Assembly: GCA_029204225.1 (NCBI GenBank)
Contig: MU832610.1
Span: 1 to 64,000 of the forward strand
DNA length: 64,000 nucleotides
Origin: Diphasiastrum complanatum
Taxonomy: Eukaryota > Streptophyta > Lycopodiopsida > Lycopodiales > Lycopodiaceae
Direction of reading: 5' to 3'
The stretch's first letter is position 1. Each line of letters starts with the position of its first letter. The position numbers and the translations under genes are program-made. Under the pieces are notes generated by a model, which made no database searches, was not told the origin of the DNA, and saw nothing but the letters and a program-made list of their open reading frames with translations. Shown piece after piece: positions 26,659-38,569 of the stretch.

Positions 26659-26963
26659 GTACTTGCTCTTTAGGAAGATTTTTTGCATGATGTATGATGT
26701 TGATGAACATACTTTTGGGCGTAAAAGATCCTTTGTTTTTTAATGTACTTTTCCTTTTTTATAAATTTGTGCTTGGTTGATTTCATTTTGTGGTGTGCAC
26801 ACATTTTTTCGCATAAATTAAGATCTCTGTTTGAGCATAAGTTTTCAGAAATTGCCTGCCTTCATGCCTTCTGTGTTAGAAGTCACTATTTGTCCTATTT
26901 TTCCTTTAATGGAGATGCTCTGATTGCGAAAGTTGAGGTACCAGAAGGTACACTTTGAACGGC

Positions 26964-27533
26964 TGTTAGGGGTCATCAGAGTTTATTTTCTCCTTGGGTG
27001 GAATCTTCTCCAAAGATAGTATGGCGAGTACAGAGCTTTCTCCAGGCTTGGATTGCGTGACTTCATGGGGTTAATGCCTTATTTAATGAAGTTGGGGCAA
27101 TGTACATGGTTTTGAGGACCCAAGGAGCATTTTTTAACTTCTGGTCCATGTCCTCAAGTTTGAAGGGGCCCAACTCATAATGGAGGGTCCATGGGGCAAG
27201 TGACCTTCTTCTCCAATTAGCACTTGGCTGTTCAATGCCAAGGGTTTACATTTGCATTTGTAACTCCTATGTTCTTGGCTGTTGAATATTCCACAGAGGG
27301 AACCATTGGCCTTTGAATTTCTCTATCTCTGCTGAGAGAGGAGGAAGAGCCTGAAGAGGCTGGAGGGACTAGAGAGAGTGGCAATGCTTGTGTACATACA
27401 TTCTTTGTATAGAGATTTGTTTCCATTGATATCCTACTTTGCTTTCACTTGTATGCATAATTGTGATTGTTCATAGTTAGTCACTTAATTCATTGTGAAT
27501 GTTTTTGCTTCTAGTTCACCTTAAATTCCGACA
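26964..27533 (+). mobile_element. copia LTR
   Basis: Candidate LTR from TGTTAGGGGTCATC (26964) to ...AATTCCGACA (27533), followed directly by the primer-binding site TGGTATCAGAGC. Its last ~125 bp recur at 27625-27749, ending again in TTCCGACA, which looks like a truncated second LTR. The internal region between them is only about 90 bp. Confidence 0.65.
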
Positions 27534-27545
27534 TGGTATCAGAGC
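27534..27545 (+). promoter_or_regulatory. copia primer-binding site
   Basis: TGGTATCAGAGC, an exact match to the usual copia site complementary to initiator tRNA-Met. Confidence 0.85.
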
Positions 27546-27624
27546 GGGTTCATAGGTTGCATGATTAACACTCATAACCTCTACATCCTAGAGATTATGA
27601 TGCATATTGGAAGGTAGGCAGTAG

Positions 27625-27749
27625 AGATTTGTCTCCATTGATATCCTACTTTACTTCCACTTGTATGCATAATTTGTTATTGTTCATAGAACGTGAGTCA
27701 CTTAATTCATTGTGAATGTTTCGCTTTTAGTTCACGTTGAATTCCGACA
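27625..27749 (+). mobile_element. truncated second copia LTR
   Basis: Shares 'tccattgatatcctacttt', 'cacttgtatgcataat' and 'cttaattcattgtgaatgtt' with 27425-27533. It is the 3' end only. Confidence 0.65.
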
Positions 27750-27887
27750 ATTTGGACTTTGGGGACATTCTAACATTAGGATTGTCATTCAAGTCATAGA
27801 TGGTTATGATGAAAACTGAATTTCTTCGAACGAGTCAAAAGCATGAGTAAATTCACAAAATTAGACCAGAAACTTTCATATTTCTAA

Positions 27888-28260
27888 TGTTAGTCCAACA
27901 CTTGACAATCCACATCGGCCATCCACATGAATCCTCACCAGGATTGATGATGTTGGCAATCCTGGGTATGGGTTTCTTGGTACGATACATGCACTTCCAG
28001 CATAGAAATAGAAGCCCACATAGGCTACCAATCAACACGACAAATAGCAGTGAGTACAGCCTACTACCAATCAACACAACAAACAACAGTGAGGACTGCT
28101 TTTTGATGTACTTCTGTTTGTAGTTCTGAAGATGTAGAGCTCTCTTGTTTTGTCCTTCTATATTATACAATATGTAATATGGTCTTGCAGTTCTTGGCAG
28201 TCACTAGATTAGAGTGCGTGTTTTCTGCATTTGCTTTCTGCCCCAACATTGGCTATGGGC
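27888..28260 (+). mobile_element. left LTR-like repeat of a second small copia element
   Basis: Starts TGTTAGTCCAACACTTGACA. The same blocks ('acacttgacaatcca', 'gaatcctcacca', 'gggtatgggtttcttggta', then 'atatggtcttgcagtt' and 'cactag...agagtg') recur in order at 29275-29540. The pair brackets a copia gag fragment and fits a deleted copia element inserted in the intron between the host exons at 26494 and 29773. Confidence 0.55.
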
Positions 28261-28574
28261 CCACACACAATGCTCATGCTTCTTTGCTGGCCCAAGAAAG
28301 GAGATGACTGGCTACTCCAGGTCACCCAGTTAAAAATGGCAGTTCCTACCAGTCACCCAGGAATCAACTTCTGAAGTGGACTAGAGAGTCTTCCATATTG
28401 CTTGTTCTTTCTTCTCCTTCTCTCTACACTGCCGTCCAATGATGACTGTTTGTTGTGATGCTTCTTCCCTTGCCTTCTCCTCGTGATCTCTCAAGCATCC
28501 CTTCATGTATTTCATAGTGTTTGATAGTTCTGAAGCATGATCGTGAAGATGGCTATTGATAATAATAATTGCTC

Positions 28575-29130
28575 AGTGGCAAGCAATAGAAAAGTTCAAT
28601 GGGGAGAACTTCCATTTATTGAAGCTCAAGGTGGAGATGCTCCCACATGACAATGATCTGTGGGAGATCGTCGCAGGCGAAGAAGAGAAGCCAGATGATC
28701 CTTGAGGAGGGGCAATATATGGGCATAAAAAGGGAACACAACAAAAGCTCTACATTTGCTAAGCATTGATGAGCAGATGCATGATTACTCTGCTCGTACA
28801 TCCAAGCTAGTCTGGGATATGTTGAAAGGATTGTATGAATCTTCTTCCATATGGGAAGTCGCCCTGCTCAAAATGTTAAAAACTGATTCCATGAACAAGC
28901 ATTTTCAAAAGGTGCAAACCAGAAGCTTGCTGCCATCCAATGCAAGATTGACGTAGATGAGAAGATAGTTCGTCTTCCGGAGTCTTATGCTTTCGTTCTT
29001 GCAAGCACACTGGGAATGACAAGCATCAAAGCAAATCGCTCCTACTTCAAATAGAACTGTGAGAGTGGAACCAGATATGGAGAGAAGCTTGCTCTCGTTG
29101 CAGGAGCAAACAAAAAGATGTCTCACAAAA
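28575..29130 (+). pseudogene. copia gag fragment
   Basis: The plus frame reads AIEKFNGENFHLLKLKVEML and HDNDLWEIVAGEEEKP, the start of a copia gag (Y/F-N-G-x-N-F-x-x-W-K). A second frame then reads SKLVWDMLKGLYESSS. Stops and frameshifts are present and no pol follows. Confidence 0.7.
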
Positions 29131-29274
29131 AAAAGTGTAGCTTATTGCGGCAAGCTTGGGGCTGAATGTTTTCAATTGTACATGTCAGGCAAGTTAGTGA
29201 GAGGTTTTGAATGACTTCTTCTAAGTAAGCTGGAAGGCAAACTAGTGTTACAGTGTTTGAGCTACTAGAGAGCT

Positions 29275-29540
29275 TGTTACGCTAATTTAACACTTGACAA
29301 TCCATGTTGGCTATCCACCTGAATCCTCACCATGAGTGATGATGCTAGCAATCCTAGGTATGGGTTTCTTGGTATGATATTCCAGCCTATAAATGGAAGC
29401 GTTGATGTTACTTGTGTTCTTACTTTAATAAAGATGTTTTGTTGGTCTATATAATATTACAATATGTGAATATGGTCTTGCAGTTTTTGACAATCACTAG
29501 AATAGAGTGTGTGTTGCTTTATGCCCCAATACATATGACT
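29275..29540 (+). mobile_element. right LTR-like repeat of the small copia element
   Basis: Partner of 27888-28260, with a deletion in its middle. Confidence 0.55.
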
Positions 29541-29772
29541 ATTATTCTCCAGAAGATCTATCAGGAACAGATGACAACACCTTGCGTTGCAGTCCTGCCT
29601 TTCTGAGTTTGCCCCCTTAGTATTTCACAACCCCTTTAACTGAAACTTTTCAAATGAGGCCTATTCCTGTTATGTACAGTCTCATGCTTGAGGTGACTAT
29701 GGTGCCCAATGTATTCTAGGAAGAAAGATTTGGTGCTCAAATGTGATCATTTCACTTCTGTTTGCTTCACAG

Positions 29773-29956
29773 GAGGTGGAAGTTCCTACCCTTATTGTTG
29801 ACTCAGATAAACATAAAATGTCAGAAGAATCTGAACCAGCTCGTGATGACAATTTTGATCCAAGCATAATGGGTCTATCTAGGCAAGATTCCGAAACAGC
29901 ACCAGAGTTGAAGAGTCCTCATCCAGATCATGGCGAAGCTCAGCAGGATAAAGAAG
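29773..29956 (+). CDS. acidic exon of a host gene
   Basis: Acceptor gcttcacag (ends 29772); donor aagaag|gtaata (29956/29957). The frame is open and rich in Ser, Glu, Asp and Pro (VEVPTLIVDSDKHKMSEESE near the start). It joins in phase 0 to the exon ending 26658. The next acceptor (tttgcag, ends 30185) would complete a Gly codon and give a stop at once (TGA, 30188-30190), so the protein would end there. The intron between the two acidic exons is 3.1 kb and carries two copia remnants. No domain is recognised. Confidence 0.45.
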
Positions 29957-30189
29957 GTAATACAAAAAGAACCTGGACAGCAAAGCAGTCATATTAATAG
30001 TGGAAGCCTCTGAAGATATTATGCAGGCATGATTATGTGATTTTATGAACAACGGGGCAGTTTCTTCCTGCCCAACAAGGATTGGCAGAAATTTAATTTT
30101 GCATATTTAGTTCACTGACTTTTCTGCTGGTACTTATGCATATTTTGCTGTGATCTTGTTTGTATTCTTCTTTTGTTCTTTGCAGGATG

Positions 30190-30985
30190 AGAAGACTAAT
30201 CAGGTTCCTGCTGGAAGCCAGAGTGTATGAAGGGTGATGATACTGAGATGCTTGCAGTATCTAGTGATGCAAGTGAGAGTGAGGGCAAAGGATGAGTTTG
30301 ATGTATTTTGTCCAGCTAATGAACAGGCTTGAACTCTAATTTGTCTTGTGTGGTGATATTGGCAAAGAGTTCATCAGTCATGCAGTGGATTAAGTGTGTT
30401 TGAGCACTGATGTCTAACACTCACAATATTCGTGGACATGGAGACTCCACTGAGGCAATCACTGTCGACATTTAGATGCTCTCAGTAGGGTTTAGGGTAC
30501 AGCTGGTAGTGTTGACAATAACATGATCAGATGAAATTTGGGTCGGACATCTTTTTGCACTATCCTTATTCCTTATCTTTGTTAAAGAAAGTTTTTGGAA
30601 ATGATTGCTCCAGCGAGGAGTGCTTATCCTTCACCTAGAGTCGCATTTCTCTTCAATCATCAATTTTCTGGCAATCGTAAGACTGAAATTGGAAAATCAT
30701 CTGGCTGAAGCCTTGAGCTGAGCCGAGTTTAGGGTTTACTGCTTATTTTGGCAAATATCGAATGTATAATTTTGTTTCATGTCTTTCATGAATGCAATAA
30801 AAAATGCTTTACTCTATTGCATGTGACAAAGGACGTCCACAGACGAGTATCTGTAGACAAGGAACCCATATTTGGGTGTGCTAAGTTTTGCCATGATTGT
30901 ATCTTCGACAACGTAGCATGCCAGACATTTACAATCACTTCTAAATATCAATATAGGTAGCCTGTTCCTAAACTAAAACTCATGT
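30190..30985. other. possible 3' untranslated region; no gene recognised
   Basis: Follows the acidic exons on the plus strand. A 70-codon frame at 30748-30960 has no domain. Confidence 0.3.
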
Positions 30986-30989
30986 GAAG

Positions 30990-31210
30990 ATGCTCTTAGG
31001 AACAGGAACATGAAGAAAAATAGAAACGGAACTTAGGAATAGACATAGGAAGAGCAAGAAAAATCACAATCTCAGAAATCTGCTTAGGAACAGGAACATG
31101 AAGCCCTATGAACTTAGGAACTAGAACATGAAAAATGACTTAGGAACAAGAACAAGAACAAGAAGCTCTAGGAACAGGGGAACATGAACGGGAAATCAGC
31201 AACTTAAGTT
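30990..31210. repeat. purine-rich degenerate minisatellite
   Basis: Repeats of 'cttaggaacaggaacatgaa' and shortened forms occur about six times with variable spacing. Confidence 0.7.
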
Positions 31211-31289
31211 GAACACAAACAAGAACACGAATAGAAACCTTCAATTTTTTATGCATGGACTCAAGAACTTAGGTTTCAATAGGAATAGG

Positions 31290-32150
31290 AGTAGGGACAT
31301 AAATTCTTTTATGATGCAAGGTTACCAGCCTATCCTAATCGGTCGATTTGAATATGTTACCCTGGTTCGAATCGAGAAATAATTACCCTTTTTATTTTGT
31401 TCTTGTTTTTGGGGGGGATTGTGGAGACTAGTAAGTCTACACATTAAACAAGTTACACTAGTTGGTGATTGTAGCAAGGTTACCAAGTAGCATGTATAGC
31501 CTTGAGTGCTGAGCAGTGAGGCAAGAGTCAGGAGTTAGGACTTTTGTCCCAGGAGTCGGGTGTCGGGACTTAGGAGTATCCAATTGGCATATCCTTTTTA
31601 GTACTTGGCCTTGTTTTTGAAGACAAGAGCATAGACAACTGAAAAGATAAACAATATAAAATATATCCTTGATGACATCCTCTAGTACACTATACAATGT
31701 ACAACAATATTCTCTAAAAACATGAGTATTCATTAGGGCCCTTTTTGAACTAAAAAAGGGCCTCTTCTTTGCCTAAACAAGTTTCTTAATCATAATTAGT
31801 TTAGTGCTAATTCATCCTACGTGGCACCGTTACCATGGGTTACCACACAGTGAGCATGGGTTAAGAACTAATTCTAAGATCTATTTTCATATACTTTTGT
31901 AGGTTTGTTGCATAGACTATACTAGGATAGCCTTAGAGTAGGACAAGGCCTTTTATTGAATGCCATTCCAAAAGTACAACACATAGGCCCTAGGCATGAC
32001 ACAATACTCATGCCATACTCAGTTCAAATGCATACTTCAAACTAACATTAAGCCAAATTCGTTTTTGAAAAACATTATATCAAAGTTTGATATTTCTTTT
32101 TGGATCGTGGACATTTTCAAGATGGGAACAAAATTTCACTAGCATGTGAA
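31290..32150. other. no gene recognised
   Basis: No supported feature. Copy A of the transposase-like family begins just to the right. Confidence 0.35.
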
Positions 32151-32154
32151 GCTA

Positions 32155-33364
32155 GAGAAAGAATATTCCACAACCAAAGTTGCATGGGGTGTTAATTTGA
32201 ACTCATATGAAATGCATTGTTGGAGGTTAGAAGGCATGAAGAATGTAAAAGGTGATTTGTACCCACCTAATCCATTGTCAATTATTTCTTCTCAATTTTG
32301 TGATGTACATAAGGTTCGTTGGTGATGGTGCCAACGGACTTCTTGGCTACTGTAGAGTTATGGATTCTCAAAGAATCCAAGTTGAAATGTCGGCAAATCA
32401 TAAGCGTTCATATCTTGAACATGAATGAGCAATTAAAATCATTGCAAGGAACAAATCAGACATTGGCTAAAGAAATGACAAATCTAAAATTAAAGCTCAC
32501 TAGTTTTGTCACAAAGGTTGAAGAATTGCAATTTTCAAACATTAGTCTTCAAAAGATGTTATATGGATTACAACGAAAGCGTCGAGTCTCAACAGATGAC
32601 CAATTAAAAGAAAATACAAAAAGACACAAACTAGATGTTCTGACACCAGGTGGTGGTGCTAGTAAAAGACATAAGAGATTGACGAAAGAGTTTGTGAAAA
32701 ACATGGTCGAGAAAATCTTCATAGCACCAAATATATGAAGTATTTCATGGAGGGTAAAGATTTGATGCAAATTGTGGAAAATGACACGAGTGATTCATTT
32801 CGTTTAAAGATTGCAAGAAGACTTGCCACCAAGTTCAAGCCAAATCCAAATGCTAGAGGGATGGTTTATGCATGTGATTAAGGAGGTGTGAGTCGAAGAG
32901 GATACAGAGCATTGAAATTTTTTTATGAAGAAATATGACCAAAAGGGATTGAAATGACATCAAATATTACTTGCTTACAAATGCTTCAATCTACGAAATG
33001 AGAATGCAACTCATTCATAGAAAATGAATTAGGTGAATTTTTTCATATTGAGGATACTTATACAATATCCAACAAGAAAAAGAGATCTATCATTCATTTT
33101 CATTATAACCAATACAACAATATATTTTTGGATCTGGAAAAGGTCCAAGCAATGATGATATGACATTACGATGTCAAAAGAGATGATGAGTTCGTTTTAC
33201 AGCTATTTCAATTTTTATTTTTCTATTTATCGTCAGCAAAAATGCTTTTGTGTATGTTATTTACGAGAATTCAGTGTTGTAGATTCTAGAGGCAAAGTTA
33301 TGTTTGTCATTAAGTTGGATGAAGTAGACATTAGAGGAGTTCCAAGGCCCAAAAGGGCTGTCTA
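32155..33364 (+). pseudogene. copy A: diverged, truncated transposase-like gene
   Basis: Pieces align in order with copies B and C: GDLYPPNPLS (compare GSLYPIDPSS), then NGLLGYC in the frame at 32325, a coiled-coil segment (LKSLQGTNQTLAKEMTNLKL), then RLKIARRLATKF and GVSRRGYRALKFF (compare GISRDAYDTMFK). Next comes NIFLDLEKV, and finally VMFVIKLDEVDIRG (compare LILVLKLDKSEVIKG), which holds the first putative catalytic Asp. Several stops and frame changes occur. The match ends near 33364, before the second Asp, so this copy is dead and 3'-truncated. It is the oldest-looking of the three and lies 0.7 kb upstream of copy B. Confidence 0.7.
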
Positions 33365-33699
33365 AGAAATGCCACGTAAGAGAGAGAAAATCGTCGGATT
33401 TTAAAACTCCGACTGAGTTTTTGGTCTGCCCGCACAACTCCGATGACTTGACCTCACTAGTAACGTATGTAGTTAACTGGAAGTTGGGTAACCGCAACGC
33501 GTGGGGTCCATACTTCAAGATTCTATTTTCTACCATTAACTAACATAACTTCTCATGTAAATGCAAATCGTATTGCACATCAAAGTTTTCTTTCCATCTA
33601 CTCATAGCGTTCACATCAAAGGAAAACAGTCTTATCGATTTGAAAATCATGGCAAAAAACTTTGAATATTTTGGATCACAATGAGAGCTAACGTGAATC

Positions 33700-33925
33700 T
33701 AAATTTTTGCAATTCAGACGATATGGAGTGTGTTGGATCAAATGGAACGGCAAGGTTATTTCAAACTTTTGCAGTTCAAAAATTTGCAATTTCAACACAT
33801 CTATTGAAAAATATTTTTCTCATAACTACAAAGCTTTGATTTTGCATATAAAGCAAGAAACATGGAGTGTGATGGATCAAAAAGAGCGCCAAGGTCATTT
33901 CAAACTTTTCCAATTAAGTTTTTTT
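33700..33925. repeat. tandem duplication (~145 bp)
   Basis: 'atggagtgtg(t/a)tggatcaaa' followed by 'caaggt(t/c)atttcaaactttt' occurs at 33722-33785 and 33859-33915. Confidence 0.65.
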
Positions 33926-34044
33926 TTTTTTAATTAAGATGAGTTTTAATAGCTTACAAGATATATAACAAGTTGTTTTTCTACTAGATTAATCTATCGA
34001 TTATTAAGATGTCTAAATATCATCTCCATATTGATCTTGCCACA

Positions 34045-36710
34045 TAATATGCTCCACTGTCGAGAAAAAAATTGAAAGGATCCACCTTACCAGCTCACCA
34101 AAGGACGAAAGACAGAAAACATTGTGATCTATGGGTTGATGGAAGTTTGTATCCAATCGATCCAAGCTCAATGCAATGTCCAAATTTTAGATCAGTCACA
34201 CAACTCATACTGTTTTTGTGTGAAAGACACAATGGTCTATTGGGTTATTGTGAAAGATTGAAAAGTTATGGCATTAGTAATTCAATAAAAAAAATCCATT
34301 GTTTGGAAAATATGTTGAATGGTTTGCTTACTGATTACAGAGAAAAAGAAACTCTTTTGTTGCAAAGAAAAGAAGAGAATGAAATCTTGAAAATAGATAA
34401 TTCTTGTTTGCAAGATATTATATTAAACCTTAACCAAGAAACTGACAATATGAAACTAATTGTACAAGCATTGCGTACCTCATATTGTCAAATAAATGTA
34501 GAAGTAAACACATTACGGAAGAAAATACTGAACAATAAGGGAAAAAGAGTTATTTTAAAAAGTATTGACAAGCTTTCATCAAGTGGGGGTCAACGGAAAA
34601 AAAGAATATATGCTTTCAAGTAAGATTATGTTTTAAACTATTCATGGTTTTGTTTCATCTAGCGCATCAATGATTGTAAATTGTTTTTTTTTCTAAATCT
34701 TATTTTTATTTTGCAGATCAGCTTTAGTCACCAATGAAAATCTGAAAGACAAGGACATGATTGAAAAGTCTTTGAGTGCAGTACTTACAACCAAGTCGAT
34801 GATGAGTCTACTAGGAAATCAACGATATTTTCGAATCAAGTCCAAGATTGCAGAGGCCCTTATGGGCGAAGTTGGCAAGATCCTTGACCAAAAATTGATA
34901 CAAGGAGCATGTGATTATTCTGGTATTAGCAGGGATGCATATGACACAATGTTTAAAATTATCAAAGAGGCATTTGGACAAGTACATATAAAAAAATTTC
35001 CTATTTCCCGGCCCTTTCAAATCAAATTAGAGAGGGATGTGTTAAATAGAAGTTTGCAAAACATCATTGGTATTCCTTACCATATCAATGAAATTTATAA
35101 CTCAAAACATGGCACTTTGTCACAAGATTCCACCAACAGTATGTTTGTAGATTTGAATCATTTACTGAGATTTATTGTAAAGTTTTATGGAATCACAAAT
35201 GAAAGTGTTGAAAAATTGATATTAGTTCTCAAGTTAGATAAATCAGAAGTAATAAAGGGACAAAAGCTAGAAAGGGTTAGTGTTACACTAATGAATGGAG
35301 CATTAAGCAATATGATAAACTCGGAGAGTCTTGATTTCAGTGTGTAGTCCAAAAATAATATTCGGTGGTTGGCAGCTTTCCAGGTTTAAATCTATTCTAT
35401 TGAGTACTAGCAACTAATTCATTTCGAGAATTTACGGTTTTGTGTTTTAAGCTAATATTGTTTTGTTATTATAGGTCTAAGTTCAATTTTCAAACATGTT
35501 TTAAAAGAAGATCATGACATTCTATTTTGGATTTTTAGTAAAACAGAATATCCAGAGATAATTAAGAATCATATGAGCGGCACACCACTCAATGTTCATG
35601 GAATAGGTGATTTTAAGGTGGAATGACATTTGGCTGGAGACCTAAAGTCGTTGAAGCGCATGTTCAACATTTCACATGGAACAAATTCAAAACATCCATG
35701 CCTCTATTGCATGAAAACTACACATAACATATCGAAGAGCACGAGAGTTTCAAGGGATATAGAAGATCCGACTTGGAAACCAATATTATCGATTCCGCTT
35801 AAAAATGTTCACATTTGTACACTACATGGAGAGGTTAGAATTATCGAAAAATTGATATACCTTCATATTTGGTTTGCTTGAAATACTAAGCCAGAGTCAT
35901 TAGCCAAAAAAGCAATAGCTCGATTGGAAGAAGTTTAATCAAAAGCGGGACTTCACAAAGGACACGTTAAAATACAAAAGGACGAGAAGCTTTCAGGAAA
36001 AACAGGAAACATCCCATGCAAACCAAGTATAGGAGGATTCAAAGCTCGTCATTTCTTATCAAATCATTCCGAAAAACCAACTAAAGTCCAGTACTCAATT
36101 TGGATAGATGTACTCAATGCCACAAAGGATTTTGAAGAAAAAGGAACAAAAAGGATTAAAAAAGTTGAAGTCTGGACAAAGCTTGACTACATGGTCAAAT
36201 TGCTCATAAAAGATAAACTGTCTGATACTGATGTCCTACTAATTCTGAAATCAACAATTGAGTTTGTGGTCGCAGTAAAAGACGCCTGGGGTGAAGATCA
36301 TATTACGCATTATATGGTAAATCGCTTTTCAATGTAACTAACTGTTCGAATTATGATTTCATTGCATGTATGCTAAATTTAAAATGATTAATATGACAAT
36401 ATTTGTATCTATGATATTGCAGCACATTTTACGACATCATGCATCATTTTTTGCAAAAGCTTATGACAGTCTAAGTATTTGGTCATCAAAAGAAATGGAG
36501 AAATCTCATTGGCAAGCCAAAGCAGCATTTCATCGAAATACACAACACGGTGGAATATCTCAAAAAAATAGTTACATCATCCAACTATTTCAATGGTTCT
36601 ACAGGCGTATTCAAATCCAATATAAAATTAGATCAACAAATTATCAGAAATTCAGAAAGGCGTGCAAATTTATAGACAAAAGTAATATTCATGCAAGACT
36701 CAACCCATAG
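34045..36710 (+). pseudogene. copy B: transposase-like gene of an unnamed family
   Basis: The multi-exon gene reads as follows. Exon 1 (to 34621) has DLWVDGSLYP, NGLLGYCERL and a Leu-rich coiled coil. Intron 34622-34716 has a tttgcag acceptor. Exon 2 (34717-35384) has KIAEALMGEV, GISRDAYDTMFK, LVLKLDKSEV (first putative Asp) and WLAAFQ. After an intron, exon 3 has HLAGDLKSLK (second Asp) and a CxxC in HPCLYCMK. The last exon (from 36421) has MEKSHWQAKAAFHRNTQHGG (putative Glu). The D-D-E spacing and zinc-like CxxC suggest a DDE transposase (inference). At least four in-frame stops (near 35345, 35625, 35880 and 35937) show it is inactive. It is collinear with copy C. Confidence 0.75.
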
Positions 36711-36783
36711 TAATTTTCATGATATCAGACTTGAAAAATATATGTATTATATCACATCATTTCAAGTACAATGCAAGGCAAAA

Positions 36784-37128
36784 TCATTGTTTCTCTTTGT
36801 CTTTAATGATCAGCTTTGCTGTGTGGTCATGAAGAAATTTTTTTCTATCATATGGATCTAGAAAATCAATGGATCTTTTTTTGCTCAAGTCAATGTATCC
36901 GGAGAAAACAGCAGCTGAGGAAGACCTTTTTGGAACTTCCTCAGTTAGATAGCCAAATACTTTTATGACAATGTCTCTCTTCGCAAAAATAATTTTATAT
37001 GTATTCGGAGGGTATTTATGCTCGTTCGAGAAATAGGATAACGCTTTAATTGCCATTATTATTGTCGCAACATCTGAAGAAAATTTGCTATGATGAATGC
37101 AAATATCTTTATTTACAAAGCACTTCAA
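36784..37128 (-). CDS. ORF2, copy B (convergent, unknown family)
   Basis: A 114-codon minus-strand frame that converges on the transposase-like gene, with about 70 bp between stops. It ends FLDPYDRKKFLHDHTAK. The same place in copy C has a related C-terminus (LLDAYASREFLHDNT, in an adjacent frame), and both have FAKRDIVIKVF / FTTADICKFF-like segments upstream. The shared position and sequence mark it as part of the same mobile unit. No domain is recognised. The 5' part is probably cut by the copia insertion starting near 37150. Confidence 0.5.
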   Translation of the reverse strand: MKCFVNKDICIHHSKFSSDVATIIMAIKALSYFSNEHKYPPNTYKIIFAKRDIVIKVFGYLTEEVPKRSSSAAVFSGYIDLSKKRSIDFLDPYDRKKFLHDHTAKLIIKDKEKQ

Positions 37129-37149
37129 ATAATTGGATAGGGATGAATC

Positions 37150-38025
37150 TCTAAACCGGAAATTTTTGAAATTTCATCGATTTCCACCCAAATTGCTCCT
37201 GTAAATTGCCATGGCTTTCCATCACTGCTCTTTGCATCTCATGAAAGCCTCGTTACGCCAAATGACTGTCCATACAGTGAATAATAAGGCCATCATCGAT
37301 GATTTCCCCGAAACCACCAAAACTGCAAGATTTTTCATGAATTTTCTCCGAAATCCACCTACGACGATCGTTTTGATCTTCCCCGAAGCTCCGATCAAAA
37401 GAACATTGTTGTCTCATGCCATCCAGACTACCGATACCCCGTATAGAATCCTCTCTCCTGAGACGCTTTGAGTGCTATTTTTTCTGGTGAAAGACGCTAT
37501 CCCATAGCTCCATCGGATCGTGCATACCTGCATCACCCTGACGCTCTGATACCAAGTTGAAATTCTGATAGAATCTAGTGTAGTATGCAGATCACATCAG
37601 ACAATCACCATAGCCACTCCTCACAAGCTCTCAAAGATGGCACATCAAAAGTTAATAGATTACAAAGAAACATTGTACATATAGAGTATTCACAAACTGC
37701 ATGAAAAGGCCGGTGTCCTAGAATTGGCCTACCACCTGTCAAACTAAGGTCGGGCCCAATATGGCCAAATTTGACCAACAAACTTAGGACATGCTCCCAA
37801 GTATAGCAAGTACTGTAAATAACTCTGTATAGGCTAATTCTTCATATGTGTGGCTACTCGGCTAACCCAAGTAGCCGGCTACGGGATCAGTGCCCAATCA
37901 ATATATCCAAACGGGTCACGTCCCGATCACAACCATATACAGTAAACCAAATAAACTGTACAGTAATTACATCATCACATTTAGAGGTTATACTAATGAA
38001 TCAGATCAAAACTGATTTCTAACTT
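37150..38025 (-). mobile_element. copia LTR, primer-binding site and leader fragment inserted in element B
   Basis: On the minus strand TGGTATCAGAGC (plus 37543-37554) is an exact copia primer site. The LTR would extend rightwards from TG at 37558 to somewhere near 38025, and the leader and start of gag leftwards to about 37150. The internal region is truncated against ORF2. It occupies the place where copy C has its divergent histone-protease gene. Confidence 0.6.
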
Positions 38026-38038
38026 CTTGCTGCTGCTT

Positions 38039-38170
38039 CTATTGCTCCTTCTCCTGCTCCTGCTCTTGTTGTTGATCCAAGGTAAAGTCAGTTGGACCAT
38101 CTAATATAGCCTCTTTCTCGGGATTTTGGTCCATGCCTCCCACCCCTGATTCCATGCTACTGCTCATGTT
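38039..38170 (-). CDS. small Gln/Glu-rich ORF behind a TATA box
   Basis: The minus-strand ATG near 38170 starts MSSSMESGVGGMDQNPEKEA and ends in a QQEQEQEKEQ tail at 38039. A good TATA box (TATATAAG on the minus strand, plus 38319-38326) is about 150 bp upstream. The frame runs into the copia LTR, so it may be a first exon cut off by that insertion. It could be the 5' end of ORF2 in element B, which also has a Ser-rich start in copy C, but similarity is not convincing. Confidence 0.35.
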   Translation of the reverse strand, partial: NMSSSMESGVGGMDQNPEKEAILDGPTDFTLDQQQEQEQEKEQ

Positions 38171-38318
38171 GCTGTTGCTGCTCCTAATCCTACTTCTAGT
38201 TCGTCTTTCTAGCTTCTCTACTTCTAATGTGGCTTGATGTGATAATGTTGTTTCCCTTGAATTAGAAAAAAACTCTAACACTCTAATGATGAAGTGGCAA
38301 AATGGGGACCCACACACC

Positions 38319-38326
38319 CTTATATA
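38319..38326 (-). promoter_or_regulatory. TATA box
   Basis: TATATAAG on the minus strand, placed 25-35 bp before a plausible start site for the Gln/Glu-rich ORF. Confidence 0.4.
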
Positions 38327-38569
38327 GTGTGCATTTTCATTTATAGTAGGGGTTCAAAAAAAATCTCTAAATTTTTCAAAAATAATAAACTAGGAAATAC
38401 AAACACAAAATGTAATTCCACACATTTTCTAAACTTTTCATCAATAATTTCTTAGGAAAAAATATCTATGCGTTGCACGACGAAACATTTACATTGAAAT
38501 TGCACACCAAACCAAATCATACCTCATACCTCACCAAACATGTAAATGATAAAACTAATCCTATGATAG

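Noticed and set aside
31355-31385. 'ggttcgaatcgag' resembling a tRNA T-arm
   Set aside because: No acceptor, D-arm or anticodon stem can be formed upstream at tRNA distances.
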